Of a stretch of 64,000 nt of DNA, positions 36,601-47,700 are shown piece by piece. The stretch spans positions 317,475 through 381,474 of the forward strand of contig NZ_JAUSUV010000001.1 in assembly GCF_030814315.1 (NCBI RefSeq), in the 5' to 3' direction. The notes below the pieces were generated by a model that saw nothing but the letters and a program-made list of their open reading frames with translations, did not search any database and was not told the origin of the DNA. The DNA is from Croceifilum oryzae. GTDB taxonomy: Bacteria; Bacillota; Bacilli; Thermoactinomycetales; Thermoactinomycetaceae. How positions within the stretch are numbered: position 1 is the first letter of the stretch; each line of letters opens with the position of its first letter. Position numbers and translations under genes: made by a program.

Positions 36601-39600
36601 AGATAGAGCTTGCTGTAGCGGTTGATGAGCAAGATGGTTCAAGTGCGCGTCATGAGTTAGATGAACAGATCGTGGCGGTATGGAAAGAAGTGTTAGGTCT
36701 CGAAAACGTAGGGATTTATACAAACTTCTTCGAAACAGGTGGAAACTCGATTCAAATCATGCGGGTTTTTAACAAGTTGAAAAAGGTGATTCCGGATCTA
36801 TCTTTCGAGATTAGTGACTTATTTACGTATAATACGATCGCGTCTTTGGCGGACTTTATGAATCAGCCAAATGAGGTAGAGGCTGAGAAGAAGCCTGTTT
36901 CTATCATGGAAGAGCGAGAGGAATTAGGCGAGTCAGCTGAAGCAACTACGACTCGAGATGTCGCGATAATCGGAATTAGTGCAAGACTACCCGGTGCCGA
37001 CGATGTGGACGAGTGGTGGGAGTTGTTACGCCAAGGGAAAAGTAGTATTCGGGAGATTCCTGAATCAAGGAAACAGCTTGATCCAGGGCAAAATCCAGCA
37101 AAACAGTACTTACGCTACGGCTATATCGAGGGAATTGATCAGTTTGATCCGCAGTTTTTTAACATCTCACCCAAGCTAGCAAAAGATATGGACCCGAATC
37201 AACGAATCATGCTGGAAACGGTCAACGATACGGTTGAAGATGCAGGTTATCCACGTGAGAAATTGATGAATCAAAACGTGGGTGTGTTTATGGGATCGGT
37301 TATGCCGAGCTACATAAATCATGTGGATGTCAAAGTAGATGAGCTATTGGCGAGTAATCTACCAGCTAATCTAGCAGGTCGAGTCTCCTATCATTTTGGA
37401 TTAAATGGGCCTTCGATGGTGATTGATACCGCATGTTCCTCTTCTCTAGTTGTTCTTCATTCAGCGATGAATGCATTGCGCTACGGTGAGTGTGAGATGG
37501 CTCTAGTAGGCGGCGTTCATATCGAGATTGATCATATTCGCAAAGAGATCGCCATGGGATCGGGAATTGTTTCGCCAACGGAGACATGCCGGGCGTTTTC
37601 GGATGACGCAGATGGAACGATCGGTGGCGAAGGAAGCATTTGTATCATGGTGAAGCCGCTAGAAAAAGCTGTAGCAGATCAGGATCATATCTACGGAGTG
37701 ATCAAAGGAAGCGCGGTTGTACAAGATGGTGCGAGATCGAACGGGATGACAGCTCCAAGCCCGGATGCACAGGCAGAGACGATCGTTCGAGCGTGGAAAG
37801 ATGCGAAGATTGATCCAACGACGATCTCCTATATCGAAGCACATGGTACAGGGACGAAGCTGGGTGATCCGATCGAGGTGAAGGGGATCCGGAAAGCTTA
37901 TGAATCCTATACCGATCAAAAGCAATTTATCGCAATGGGTTCTGTGAAGACGAACATGGGCCATTTGGATAGTGCAGCAGGACTGGTGGGTCTAGTAAAG
38001 ACCGTATTAAGTTTGCAAAATGGCATGATTCCACCGTCGCTTCATTATACGAAGCCAAATGCGTTTATCGACTTTGCAAATTCGCCTGTTTATATCAATA
38101 CGAACCTCCAAACATGGGAGAAACCAGAAGGACATCCACGCAGAGCAGGGATTAGTTCATTTGGATTAAGCGGGACCAATGTGCATGTGGTAGTTGAGGA
38201 GTATGAGCAACCGAAAACAACTTCCGATCAAGCGCATCTAGTTACGGTATCTGCTCCGACTGAGAAGGTATTACATGAGAAAATAAGCGACCTAAAGCGA
38301 GATCTATCGAGAAATCGCCAGAGTGAGCTAGCTGATATCAGCTATACCTTAAACTGTCGCCGAAATCATGATTCCTATCGTTTTTCAACGGTTGTGAGGG
38401 ATAAGGAAGAGTTGTCGCGGGTCTTGGAAGAGATGCAGGGCATGGATAAGAAGCCGGTCAAACGAGTGAAGAAGATCGTTTTATGGATTCCAGACTATGC
38501 AGTGGGAATGGAAGAATTATGGGCGGATCTAAGTCAAACGGGTTGGCTAGATGAATCCATCACGAGCAAGCTCCAACCACTTCTAGATGATTCATCAGAT
38601 CCGAAAGAGAAATATGTAGCGTTTGTATCCAGTCTCTATCATCTACTACGTGAGCTAGGAATCGAAGTAGAGATAGAGGGAGAAGGATTAGGTGTAGCGG
38701 CTAGGGAGTTCATTCTAGGGACCAGTTCGTTGGCAGATGTGATGAAGGGTGTAGGCGGATCTCAGGTTGTGAGCGAGCAGAATCAGGCTATGTCAGAGGA
38801 TTTATCCAAATATGGTGAAGATACTCTGATTCTATCTGTAGGGAGTCGTTTATCCAGTGACTTCGCGTCGGATGAGTGCGGCGGTGTAGAGGTACTCGAT
38901 TTGTTCACGTTGGAAAAGAAAGAGCAAGACTTCTTATCCGTACTATCTTATCTGTATCAAATGGGCTATAACCTTCATTTTGAAGCGATTCAAAAAGGCA
39001 GAACCGTTCCTCTTCCAACGTATCCATTCCAACGTAAATCGTATTGGTTTGATCAATCGAAAAAACAAAAGAGTGGATCGTCCTTATTCAATCAGGATCC
39101 GTTGGAGTCTACTAAAGTAAATGAAGAACTCATGCATCATTTTGAGTGGGCGGTGTCTGAATTACCGTCGAATCTTTCATCACGAAGCTTAAAAGGTGCT
39201 GTCTTGATCATCACAGACCGTGATAGTGGAACCAATCATGCTCCGTTAGTAGAGAAGTTTACAGAGCATGGGCATCGCGTGATTCAGCTTCAGTATGGTC
39301 AACAGTATCGAAATATGGCTGTCGACCAGATGGAGATTCATCCGTACGAAGAAGAGCATTTTGCTAGAGTGATGAAGGAATTAGTAGAATCAGGAGTCTC
39401 CATTGGAGCTGTGATTGATCTATCTCGTTTTCAATCTACTTCTCTAGCAAATGTGTCTATGTGGGACTATGAAAAGTTGGGAGAGAAGCTCGTTGCTTCG
39501 ATCCATCCAACTTTAAATCTAGTAAAGAGTATCGCAACTCTGGGTGTGAATCACCCTGTTTACACCTTCTTCATCACCCAACAAGCATACTCGATAGGAG

Positions 39601-40967
39601 CAAATGACCACTATGTGAATCCTCTTTATAGTTCTACCCTTGCTTTAAGTAGAACGATGAATAGGGAGTACGATCAGGTTCAATCGTTCTGTATCGATGT
39701 GAATGAAGGTCCTTTCGATACGATCGCTCAGGTGATCTATGAGGAAGTGTCGAGGAATAATCTGATTCGGGAAGTGGCGTACCGAGATGGAAAGCGATAT
39801 ACGAAAACGCTAAAGAGGCTGCCAATCGAATCGATGCCGAAGCGAGAGATGATCCGAGAAAGCGGTGTCTACTTAGTAACAGGTGGAACAGGTGGGATTG
39901 CGAAAGAGATTTGCCAGTCGATTGCGAGTAGACATAGTGTAACGATGATTCTCGTGGGACGTACGAGTGAATCGAATTTGAGTAGCCAGCAAGTAGAAAC
40001 GATAAATACGATTCGCGGGCTAGGTTCAAAAGTGCAATACTACCAAGCAGATGTAGCGAGTTTAGCCGAAATGACGAAAGTAGTGGATGGTGTAGCGGCG
40101 CGATTTGGCAAAGTGGATGGAGTGATCCATACAGCAGGAATTTTAGGGAAACCTGTTTCGTTGCGAGATTCGGGACTGGAAGATTACACAGCCGTAATGG
40201 AAGCAAAGGTGAACGGGACGCTTGTTCTCGATCAGTTGCTAAAAGAACATTATGTCGATTTCTTCCTCGTATTCTCATCTGTGGATGCCGTTCTATCAGA
40301 AAAAATGATTGCTCCTTATGCATGTGCCAATGCATTCCTAGATAGCTATACAACCCTGCAACGTCAAATGGGGAAACGATTTATTTCGATCCAATGGGGT
40401 GGATGGCAAAACACGGGTATGGGCGATGTACAAAGAGAAAAAGAGAACCATTCGTCTGTGGACAAAATTAAGCGATTATCGCCGCTTATTCTTGGATTTA
40501 ATCGAAATGATGGAGTCGCTGCGTTTCATGCGGTTCTTGATGCCAATGTAAGTCCTGCTTTTGTAAGTGGTTTGAATCAAGAAGATATCGAGGAAGTTCG
40601 TGGGCTCTCCTTCTTTGAAATCCATTCACAATTGCTAGTGAAGCCAGAAGTATCACAAGCCCAAGCGTCGTGGACATTCGAGCAGATTTCGGAAGCGGTT
40701 ACGAAATCGTGGAGAGAGATCTTAGAGTTTGAAGAGGATGAAGAACTCGATCCAACTGAAAGCTACTTCTCGCTTGGTGGGGATTCGATTCAAGGGATTG
40801 ACATCATGGTAGAATTATCGAATTTGTTTAGCTTGAAAATGGATGCGGACACCATTTTCCGTTTCGACAGTGTTCAAGCACTTAGTCAGCATATATTCGA
40901 TTCCCTTCAAAAGCCCAAAACCGCTCAAAAAATAAGATCGATCCCGAAGGCAAAGCCGATTCAATAA
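33696..40967 (+). CDS. NRPS-PKS hybrid 2: C-A-T-KS-(dead AT)-KR-T
   Basis: 2423 residues. C domain with LTPTQEGILYH (the form used after D-residues, fitting the upstream E) and HHIMMDG at ~147. A domain at ~460-960, hand-read code DSQDLLGVEK, no match known to me. T (TGGNSI, Ser ~1018). KS ~1087-1500 with DTACSSSL (Cys ~1247), EAHGTGT and NMGHLDSAAG, intact. Then ~200 residues align with an acyltransferase but read GEGLG where GHSLG is needed (~1661), so the AT is dead. KR ~2055-2240 (TGGTGGI, YACAN). T (LGGDSI, Ser ~2364). It should add X2 and extend it with one malonate, reduced to the alcohol, with malonyl loaded in trans. Confidence 0.9.
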   Translation: MAQSVQPNQIEDILTLTPTQEGILYHCLKDSVQQMYVGQVALEVSGQIHVTNLEKALQLVVQENECLRSVFRWEKLSHPVQVILRQMDHRIVEHDLTALSEQEQNERIVQMDEEERSKGFDLTKGPLLRISASKVGAKQYRVLVNFHHIMMDGWSLGVFLSDWFGRYGQLQSNQVEKKLHPKTKYKEYVKWLGKQETGKAKQFWNQVLQSWEPTTKLPYKHDKKEANLHMNSVVTPLSDIMTEVSYFSKEVGVTPNTILNVAWGIMLQRYSGSDDVTFGLTVSGRPDEMQGVDQTVGLFINTVPVRVSTESQQTVAELMSAVHKQAVEMKEYEYLPLTDIHSAAKLRGNESLFDHILVFENYPLDEKLLEGAYHDFQITQYSEWELNNYDLTVAFLLAGEPHMKFDYMEGLFDRQTMERMAEHFQVVLKHMISHPDELVQNLDILPEWERELTVFQFNQTEQAFPKDKTVYQLFVEQVKESPSMKAVVFQDESITYEQLFERVQRLVGRLQNHGIAPGSVISIQLDWSIDMVVAIMGALGTGAAYVPIDPHYPSERIEYILKDSRSQLLITSTEFRDASREVISNVIVLDSEANDVQHQAEAELMEVISSPKDLAYVIYTSGSTGRPKGVMIEQESFVEFVTWAVKEYEHRLGYQVLLSNSFAFDSSIQQIFPPLVSGGMLHLLHPDVRKDARQYLDYLKQNRINNIDEIPVIMNVLMEQIDESDELPLLPDLTCLSLGSEYVPIELVKNCRLYLNRDGRIINGYGPAEASVETCTYHFDGTSEHEISLVGKPRDNTRVYILDQHGRVCPIGIPGEICVSGVGLARGYLYQPELTNEKFIANSFSGIPGDRLYKTGDAGRWLADGNVEYVGRIDNQVKIRGFRVELGEIENVLLKHPEINDAVVIARKKGSSNTDICAFLKAESKLAKHDVNSFLADKLPDYMIPTHYEYVDSYPLTPNGKVDRKSLAQIELAVAVDEQDGSSARHELDEQIVAVWKEVLGLENVGIYTNFFETGGNSIQIMRVFNKLKKVIPDLSFEISDLFTYNTIASLADFMNQPNEVEAEKKPVSIMEEREELGESAEATTTRDVAIIGISARLPGADDVDEWWELLRQGKSSIREIPESRKQLDPGQNPAKQYLRYGYIEGIDQFDPQFFNISPKLAKDMDPNQRIMLETVNDTVEDAGYPREKLMNQNVGVFMGSVMPSYINHVDVKVDELLASNLPANLAGRVSYHFGLNGPSMVIDTACSSSLVVLHSAMNALRYGECEMALVGGVHIEIDHIRKEIAMGSGIVSPTETCRAFSDDADGTIGGEGSICIMVKPLEKAVADQDHIYGVIKGSAVVQDGARSNGMTAPSPDAQAETIVRAWKDAKIDPTTISYIEAHGTGTKLGDPIEVKGIRKAYESYTDQKQFIAMGSVKTNMGHLDSAAGLVGLVKTVLSLQNGMIPPSLHYTKPNAFIDFANSPVYINTNLQTWEKPEGHPRRAGISSFGLSGTNVHVVVEEYEQPKTTSDQAHLVTVSAPTEKVLHEKISDLKRDLSRNRQSELADISYTLNCRRNHDSYRFSTVVRDKEELSRVLEEMQGMDKKPVKRVKKIVLWIPDYAVGMEELWADLSQTGWLDESITSKLQPLLDDSSDPKEKYVAFVSSLYHLLRELGIEVEIEGEGLGVAAREFILGTSSLADVMKGVGGSQVVSEQNQAMSEDLSKYGEDTLILSVGSRLSSDFASDECGGVEVLDLFTLEKKEQDFLSVLSYLYQMGYNLHFEAIQKGRTVPLPTYPFQRKSYWFDQSKKQKSGSSLFNQDPLESTKVNEELMHHFEWAVSELPSNLSSRSLKGAVLIITDRDSGTNHAPLVEKFTEHGHRVIQLQYGQQYRNMAVDQMEIHPYEEEHFARVMKELVESGVSIGAVIDLSRFQSTSLANVSMWDYEKLGEKLVASIHPTLNLVKSIATLGVNHPVYTFFITQQAYSIGANDHYVNPLYSSTLALSRTMNREYDQVQSFCIDVNEGPFDTIAQVIYEEVSRNNLIREVAYRDGKRYTKTLKRLPIESMPKREMIRESGVYLVTGGTGGIAKEICQSIASRHSVTMILVGRTSESNLSSQQVETINTIRGLGSKVQYYQADVASLAEMTKVVDGVAARFGKVDGVIHTAGILGKPVSLRDSGLEDYTAVMEAKVNGTLVLDQLLKEHYVDFFLVFSSVDAVLSEKMIAPYACANAFLDSYTTLQRQMGKRFISIQWGGWQNTGMGDVQREKENHSSVDKIKRLSPLILGFNRNDGVAAFHAVLDANVSPAFVSGLNQEDIEEVRGLSFFEIHSQLLVKPEVSQAQASWTFEQISEAVTKSWREILEFEEDEELDPTESYFSLGGDSIQGIDIMVELSNLFSLKMDADTIFRFDSVQALSQHIFDSLQKPKTAQKIRSIPKAKPIQ

Positions 40968-40997
40968 GCAAGTCTAGAAAGGTGGTGTGATGGCAAA

Positions 40998-43900
40998 ATG
41001 ATCGTTTATGACAAAGAGATGTTGGAGCGAAAGCAGTATTGGTTGGATACATTTAGCGGTGAACCTGCTTTTCCGGATGTGCCATCTGATTTTCAGTCAA
41101 CGGATCCAATGCCTGAGAGAGCAAGTTTGTCCGTATCGGTGGATCCAGCTGTGACGGCTTCGTTACTCCGCATTTGTAAGGATTCGGATATGCTGATGTA
41201 TACGTTTTTATTGGCTGTTGCAAAAATCTGGCTGTATAAATATAGCGGTCGGTACGAAATAGGGGTGGGTGTACCGTCACACCGTCCTACTCTGAAGTTG
41301 GTTCCAGTTGTTTCTAGACTGGAGCCAGCCCAATCAGCCAAGCAAGTGATTCTAGAGACGAAACGAAGTTTGACAGAAGCTTATCAGAATCAAGAGTTCC
41401 CGATTGTCCAACTATTGGATGAGCTAGGGGTTAGTAATACGAATGAGCGCCTGCCGTGGATGAAATTGGTTGTTTCACTTGATCAAATTCATGATCCAGA
41501 TTTCGTCGAAGCAGAGGCTCCTGATTTAGCACTGATGTTTAGCAAAGAAGATGGCGTGTTATCTGCACGCTGGCTGTACAATCCAGCACTGTATAGGGAA
41601 TCTTCACTTGAGCAGTACTTCGAGCATTATATGCAAGTTCTTCGTTCGGTCTTGGTCGATTCCTCGATTCCCGTTCATCAAATTGATCTCTTAACAGGGA
41701 TGGAGAAGAGGCAATGGGTTGTGGATTGCAATGATACGAGTGTGGATTACGAGCGAAATGCAACGTTAGCGGAGTTGTTTGAGCGACGAGTGGCACTACA
41801 TCCAGAAGCGATTGCGGTTGATGATGAAGATCGTCAAATGACGTACCGTGAGTTAAACGAAGCGGCTAATCAATGGGCGATAGTGTTACGAGATAAAGGA
41901 GTACGTGTGAATCAGCCCGTTGGGATTATGTTGGAGCGGACGGCTGAACTCATTATCGCTATCTTAGCGGTGACCAAAGCGGGAGGGATGTATGTTCCAT
42001 TATCGACAGATTATCCGGCTGAGCGAATCCACTATATGTTGGAGGATAGCGGCTGCCTAATTGCACTAACGAAAAGGAGTTTGTTATCCGGGATCGACTT
42101 TGCAGGTGAATGGATCTGCTTAGATGATGAAGGAGCGAGCCAAGAAAGCAAAGAGAATCTATCGCTTCAAAATAAGGCGACTGATCTAGCCTACATGATT
42201 TATACATCTGGTTCCACCGGGGCGCCAAAGGGTGTCATGATTGAACATCGCTCTGTACATAATCTGGTGGTAGGGCACGAAAAGTTGTATAACGGTCAAA
42301 TCGATTCTCACGATCGCTTTCTTGTCTGTACCAATATTTCATTTGATGCAAGCATATTTGAAACGTGGTTACCACTCCTAGTAGGAGCTAGGCTTGTGAT
42401 GTATGCAGGTGAAAAGTTTGATGTGATGCGTCTAGCGGCATCGATGGAACAGAAGGAGACAACGGTTGCCTTTATGCCTCCTGCATTGCTGAATCCACTT
42501 TACGATGAATTTATCGAATCTGGTAGGAAATTTCCGCTTACGAAGATGTTCGTAGGTGGGGAAGCGCCCAAAGGAGAGCATCTGGAGAAATATGTAGCGC
42601 TTAATCCAGAATTAATGCTGTTGAACGGCTATGGTCCCACAGAAACGACTGTTATCTGTACAGGTTATTTTTATCAATCGAAGGATTCTGTGGATCCAAG
42701 TGTGCCGATTGGGAAGCCCATGGCGAACACACAAATGTATGTCTTGAATGCAGATATGCAACCTGTTCCGAGAGGGATTTTGGGTGAGCTATGGGTAGGA
42801 GGAGACGGGATAGCGAGAGGTTACTGGAATCAACCAGAGCTTACCGCAGAACGCTTTGTGGATAATCCGTTTCATCCAGGGACGAAGATGTATCGTACGG
42901 GAGATATCGTGAGATGGCTTCCGGATGGCAACCTGCAATTTAATGGACGAGCTGATCATCAAGTGAAAATCCGTGGCTATCGGATTGAGCTAGGTGAAGT
43001 TGAAAATCGTCTTGTACAGCATGAGGCGGTTAAAAATGCGCTTGTCTTGATAAAAGAAGATACGCAGGGTGAGAAATATCTGTGTGCTTATGTAGAGATG
43101 AGTAGTGAGGCGACAAATGAGGTTTTGGTTGAGTGGATTGCGAAACGATTGCCCATTTATATGGTTCCAAGTGCTTTGGTGAGAGTGGATACGTTCCCAC
43201 TCACACCAAATGGAAAAATAGATCGTCGTTCTCTTCCAGAGCCAAATCAGTCTTCTGCCACGATGTACGATAAACAAGACTTCCTAGAACCACGTAACGA
43301 GTTAGAGCAGACCATGGTGAAGTTATGGGAAGAAGTGCTACAAGTAGAGCCGATTGGTGTGTTTGATAACTTTTTTGCGATGGGCGGGCATTCACTGAAA
43401 GCACTCAATCTAGTGAATAAAGTGACCAAGATGTTCGATAGAAGCTTGCCGTTATCCGTACTGTTTAAGAATCCAACCGTGGCTTCGTTATGTGAGGTAC
43501 TTCAATCTCATTCCGACGATGCTTCAGGGAACTTAATCTTGCTGAATGAAGGTGACGAGTCTGTTCCTCCGTTGTTTGTGGTTCATGGACAAGGCGGTGG
43601 AATCATCAACTTCGTCCATCTAGCTCAGGAGCTTGAATCGAAACGGACTGTCTATGCTTTCCAAGCACTTGGTTACGATGACGAAGAACCGATTGAGTTA
43701 CATGTAGAGCAGATGGCGGAGAGGTACATTGCGGAAATGCGTCAAATTGCCCCAACCGGTCCGTATCACTTGATGGGCTGGTCCTTTGGCGGGATCCTCG
43801 TATATGAGATTACGAAGCAACTAGAGGAACAAGGCGAAACCGTAGCTTATCTAGCTGTGTGTGATGTTAGACCACGCTCTCACGAAGCGTTGTCAACATG

Positions 43901-44375
43901 GGATGAAGAACGTGATCCGCTCATTCGGTACGCATTACTTCAAGGACTAGACGAAAGCCGTTTAGCGGAACTGAGTGAAGAGCAGCAGCTTCGAGTCTGC
44001 CAACAATTGATCAGTGAAGAAGTGTCGGATGGTGTACTAGAGGAAGAAACGTCCCTCTCGAAGCTACGTATCAACGCGATTAACGGTCTTGCGCTTAGAA
44101 AGTACCAACTTGTAGGTTCTATTCGCGCTGATATTCACTTGTTCTTAGCTCTAGAGGATAGCTTGCTTCAAGATGCGCGGGCAGAAGAGATTGTGGCGCT
44201 TTGGTCAGGGTTAACTGAGGGTCAGGTGAAATATTCATTAACCGGCGGTGATCACTACTCTATGCTTGAGCCACCACATATTAAGCCGTTGGTAGATATG
44301 ATTTGTGGGCAGTTGGAGTTGCATGCTGAAGAGATGAAAATCTTGTTGATGAATCAGGAAATAGGGACGGATTAG
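40998..44375 (+). CDS. NRPS 3: truncated C-A-T-TE
   Basis: 1125 residues. The first ~230 are only the C-terminal lobe of a condensation domain (FLLAVAKIWLYKYSGRYEIG onward); the catalytic HHxxxDG lobe is missing. The A domain follows (IYTSGSTGAPKG ~402) with hand-read code DAFFFGGVIK, pointing to an aliphatic residue. T domain (MGGHSL, Ser ~799). Thioesterase GWSFGG (Ser ~929) with a downstream His in GGDHYSMLEPP. It follows NRPS 2 by 30 bases, with GGTGG 12 bases before the ATG. The only TE of the cluster is here, mid-cluster, so this protein probably acts last despite its position. The C domain must be supplied by another protein. Confidence 0.88.
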   Translation: MIVYDKEMLERKQYWLDTFSGEPAFPDVPSDFQSTDPMPERASLSVSVDPAVTASLLRICKDSDMLMYTFLLAVAKIWLYKYSGRYEIGVGVPSHRPTLKLVPVVSRLEPAQSAKQVILETKRSLTEAYQNQEFPIVQLLDELGVSNTNERLPWMKLVVSLDQIHDPDFVEAEAPDLALMFSKEDGVLSARWLYNPALYRESSLEQYFEHYMQVLRSVLVDSSIPVHQIDLLTGMEKRQWVVDCNDTSVDYERNATLAELFERRVALHPEAIAVDDEDRQMTYRELNEAANQWAIVLRDKGVRVNQPVGIMLERTAELIIAILAVTKAGGMYVPLSTDYPAERIHYMLEDSGCLIALTKRSLLSGIDFAGEWICLDDEGASQESKENLSLQNKATDLAYMIYTSGSTGAPKGVMIEHRSVHNLVVGHEKLYNGQIDSHDRFLVCTNISFDASIFETWLPLLVGARLVMYAGEKFDVMRLAASMEQKETTVAFMPPALLNPLYDEFIESGRKFPLTKMFVGGEAPKGEHLEKYVALNPELMLLNGYGPTETTVICTGYFYQSKDSVDPSVPIGKPMANTQMYVLNADMQPVPRGILGELWVGGDGIARGYWNQPELTAERFVDNPFHPGTKMYRTGDIVRWLPDGNLQFNGRADHQVKIRGYRIELGEVENRLVQHEAVKNALVLIKEDTQGEKYLCAYVEMSSEATNEVLVEWIAKRLPIYMVPSALVRVDTFPLTPNGKIDRRSLPEPNQSSATMYDKQDFLEPRNELEQTMVKLWEEVLQVEPIGVFDNFFAMGGHSLKALNLVNKVTKMFDRSLPLSVLFKNPTVASLCEVLQSHSDDASGNLILLNEGDESVPPLFVVHGQGGGIINFVHLAQELESKRTVYAFQALGYDDEEPIELHVEQMAERYIAEMRQIAPTGPYHLMGWSFGGILVYEITKQLEEQGETVAYLAVCDVRPRSHEALSTWDEERDPLIRYALLQGLDESRLAELSEEQQLRVCQQLISEEVSDGVLEEETSLSKLRINAINGLALRKYQLVGSIRADIHLFLALEDSLLQDARAEEIVALWSGLTEGQVKYSLTGGDHYSMLEPPHIKPLVDMICGQLELHAEEMKILLMNQEIGTD

Positions 44376-44469
44376 GGATTATGTATTAGTCGGTTGTGTA
44401 TTGGATGGAAGTTTGTTGGTTAACGATTTATTGGATGAGCGAGAAAATGATTAACAAACTAGGGGCAAT

Positions 44470-44660
44470 GTATCTGGTCACTGCGATGTTAGTGAGCCTA
44501 CCTAGCGCAGTTCTTCGAAGAAAGGGAGTTTTGTGGCAAATGTTTGAGCGGTTTTTGCGAGTTTTTGCCACTTGTCCGAGCGAAGAAGGACGGAGCGGAC
44601 TTGCTTTTCCACATCCTCGTGGGCTCACTATTTGAGCTGTGGACAGATACATGCTCCGAG
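44470..44660 (+). repeat. MITE-like dispersed repeat, copy D
   Basis: Inverted ends GTATCTG (44470-44476) and CAGATAC (44644-44650). The interior matches the reverse complement of copy B along nearly its full length. It fills the only large gap (44376-44730) in the NRPS operon. Short reading frames here are not real genes. Confidence 0.75.
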
Positions 44661-44730
44661 ATTGCTTCAACGAAACAGCTAATCAATTGCACTCTATTAG
44701 TAAGAGAATACAACAGAAGGGAAGAAAACC

Positions 44731-47700
44731 ATGCTAACCAGCACCAATCAAGAAGTCAGTAAATATGAATTGTCACATACCCAAAAACGCTTTTGGTTCA
44801 CCGAACAACTTGAATTTGTACAAGAAGCCAAAGTAAACGCAATGGCCCACGTATCCACTGCATTTACCTTAAAAGGAAATCTAAATACCGCCCACTTCCA
44901 ACAAGTACTAAACGAGCTAGTCAACCGTCATGATACCTTACGTACCTGCTTCCGCGAAGAAGACGGCAAGCCATTACAAGTGATTTACTCCCATATCGAC
45001 TTCAACGTACTCATGATCGATCTCACAACAGAGACGGGAAGCGCGCAATCAGAATTCCTACAACGCTTAGTCATCGCTGAATTAAACAAACCATTCGATT
45101 TAAATGAGGCACCGTTACTACGCGCTACTTTATATAAATTATCCGAGTCAGAGCATATGTGTCTCATCGTTGCACATCACATTATCGCGGATGGCTGGGC
45201 GATTGATATCCTGATGACGGAGCTAGCATCGCTCTATCATGCGAATGCAAATCAATTACCCAATCCACTTGAACCACTAGCGATTCAATATAGCGACTTT
45301 GCACACTGGCACAACGAGATGCTAGACGGAGGAGAGCTGGACGACCAACGTCAATTCTGGCTTAATCGCCTAGCGGGTGAGCTACCTGATCTCAACTTCC
45401 CGCTCGATTATTCGAGACCGTCGATGCAAAAGTTTGAAGGAGACACGGTTCCACTCAAGATTGAGGGAGAGCTGATGCAGAAACTAAAGGAAACTTGCGA
45501 GAAGCTAGACGTTAGTCTCTATATGTTTCTACTCGCTTCGTTTAATGTGCTTCTCAGTAAGTACACGCGGAATACAGATATAATCGTGGGAACCTCGCTT
45601 TCGGGGCGTGTTCATCCTGAAGTATCGAATCTTATCGGTTGCTTTATTAACGCCCTGCCCGTGCGGAATGAGGTGAAGGGAGAAGAATCGTTCCAAGACT
45701 TTGTAAAACGGATCAAACAATCGGTGCTAGAGATCTATGCAAATCAAGAATATCCATTTGATCGGATTGTAGAAGAATTAGGGGTCGAGCGGAATCTGAG
45801 TCGTAATCCGATTTTCGATGTCATGTTTGAAGTACATACATTGCGAACAGATAAACATGCAGAAGTAGCAGTGAGTTCGGATCTTACGCTGTCATTTGAA
45901 AAATCATTAGACCATATCCGTTACTCTGGATTCGACTTTGCTTTTGAGCTATTCCAGTCAGAAGGAAAGATAGATGGTTATATCCAATACTGCACGGCTT
46001 TGTTTAGGCGAGAAACGATCGAGCGCTTAAGCCGTCATTTTGTTCAGTTAATCAGCCATGTGATAGAGAAACCCGAGCAAAATGTATGTGAAATTGACAT
46101 GTTATGTGACGAGGAAAAAAGAGAAGTTCTAGAACAATTTAACTACTTGAAGAGCCCATATCCTGTTCATGTTCCGATACAACAACTATTTGAGGAACAA
46201 GTAGTTCGCACACCTGAAGCGATCGCTGTTAGCTTTGAAGGGGAAGAACTTTCATACAACGAGCTAAATGAACGGGCTAACCGCTTAGCACATCACCTGC
46301 GTTCACAAGGAGTAGGCGTGAATCAATTCGTCGCCGTCGTAAGCGAGCGAAATCTAGATTGGTTGACGACGATCCTCGCGATATTCAAAAGTGGTGCTGC
46401 GTATGTGCCTGTCGATCCGAATCTTCCGGACGAGCGAATTTCCTATATTGTCCAAAATAGTGAATCAAAGGTAGTGATTACACAATCCGCATTTGTGGAG
46501 CGTTTAGCACCTTATACCGGTGAGATAATCGAAACGATGATCTCCTTGGGCGAGCAAGATCTGAGTGGCTATAGCCCTGAGAATCTGAAGATAGCAAATA
46601 CATCGACAGATCTTGCTTACATGATCTATACATCAGGCTCTACAGGAAATCCGAAAGGAGCTTTGGTACGTCATGACGGCATGATAAATCATCTGTACGC
46701 GAAACTCGAAAGTCTCGGCATCGGAGCAGAAGATGTGGTGGTGCAAAATGCATCGGTCAGTTTTGACATTTCCGTGTGGCAAGCACTTGTTGCGCTCTTA
46801 GTCGGAGCGAAGACTTCCATCGTTTCCTTTGAAGTGGCGAGGGATCAATCCTTACTACTAGAGCACTTGCACAAAGAGCAAGTAACGGTACTGGAAACGG
46901 TTCCGACTCTCCTATTTGCCTTCCTTGATACGGTGAAAGGACTAGGCGAATCAGATCGGGAGTTGCCACAGTTACGCTGGATGATCGCCACGGGGGAAGA
47001 GCTTCCTGTGAAGCTAGTAAACAGTTGGTTTGAACTATATCCGCATATCAAGTTGATGAACGCCTACGGTCCTACAGAGTGCTCGGACGATGTAACCCAG
47101 CATGTGATGTCTGGGCGAATTGAATCGGAGCAACGCGTTCCGGTTGGGCAGCCACTTTCTAATTTGAACTTATATGTTGTGGATCAATATAACCACCTAG
47201 CTCCTGTAGGGGTAAAAGGGGAGATTTGGGTTAGCGGAATCGGTGTGGGTGATGGTTACTGGAAAAATGAAGAACTCACGAAAGAGAAATTTATTTCCAA
47301 TCCATTTTTAGTCGATCCGTCCCATTCTCGCGTATATCGTACAGGCGATTTGGGTCGTTGGATGCCAGATGGATCAGTGGAATTCTTTAGCCGTATCGAC
47401 TTCCAAGTTAAGGTTCGCGGTTTCCGAATCGAACTAGGTGAGATTGAAAGCGCGATTGGCAACCACCCGCAAGTAGACGAAGTAGCAGTGATCGTGAAGA
47501 AAGCGGCTGATGGTGATAATACGTTAGTTGCATTCTACACAAGTAAACAGTTACTAGAATCGAATACGCTACAAAGCTATCTACGCGACATTTTGCCATA
47601 CTATACGGTTCCGACGCATATCATCCGCATCGAACGAATGCCTCTTCTCACAAGTGAAAAAATAGATCGCAATGCATTAAAGAAGTGGGAGATTGAAGAA

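Noticed and set aside
39634..40353. 239-codon minus-strand frame opposite the KR region of NRPS 2
   Set aside because: Low-complexity His/Ser/Leu-rich translation antisense to a clear KR domain; no start signal.
44396..44762. Short reading frames on both strands between NRPS 3 and NRPS 4
   Set aside because: They lie within repeat copy D, lack ribosome sites and have no protein-like conservation; the repeat explains them.
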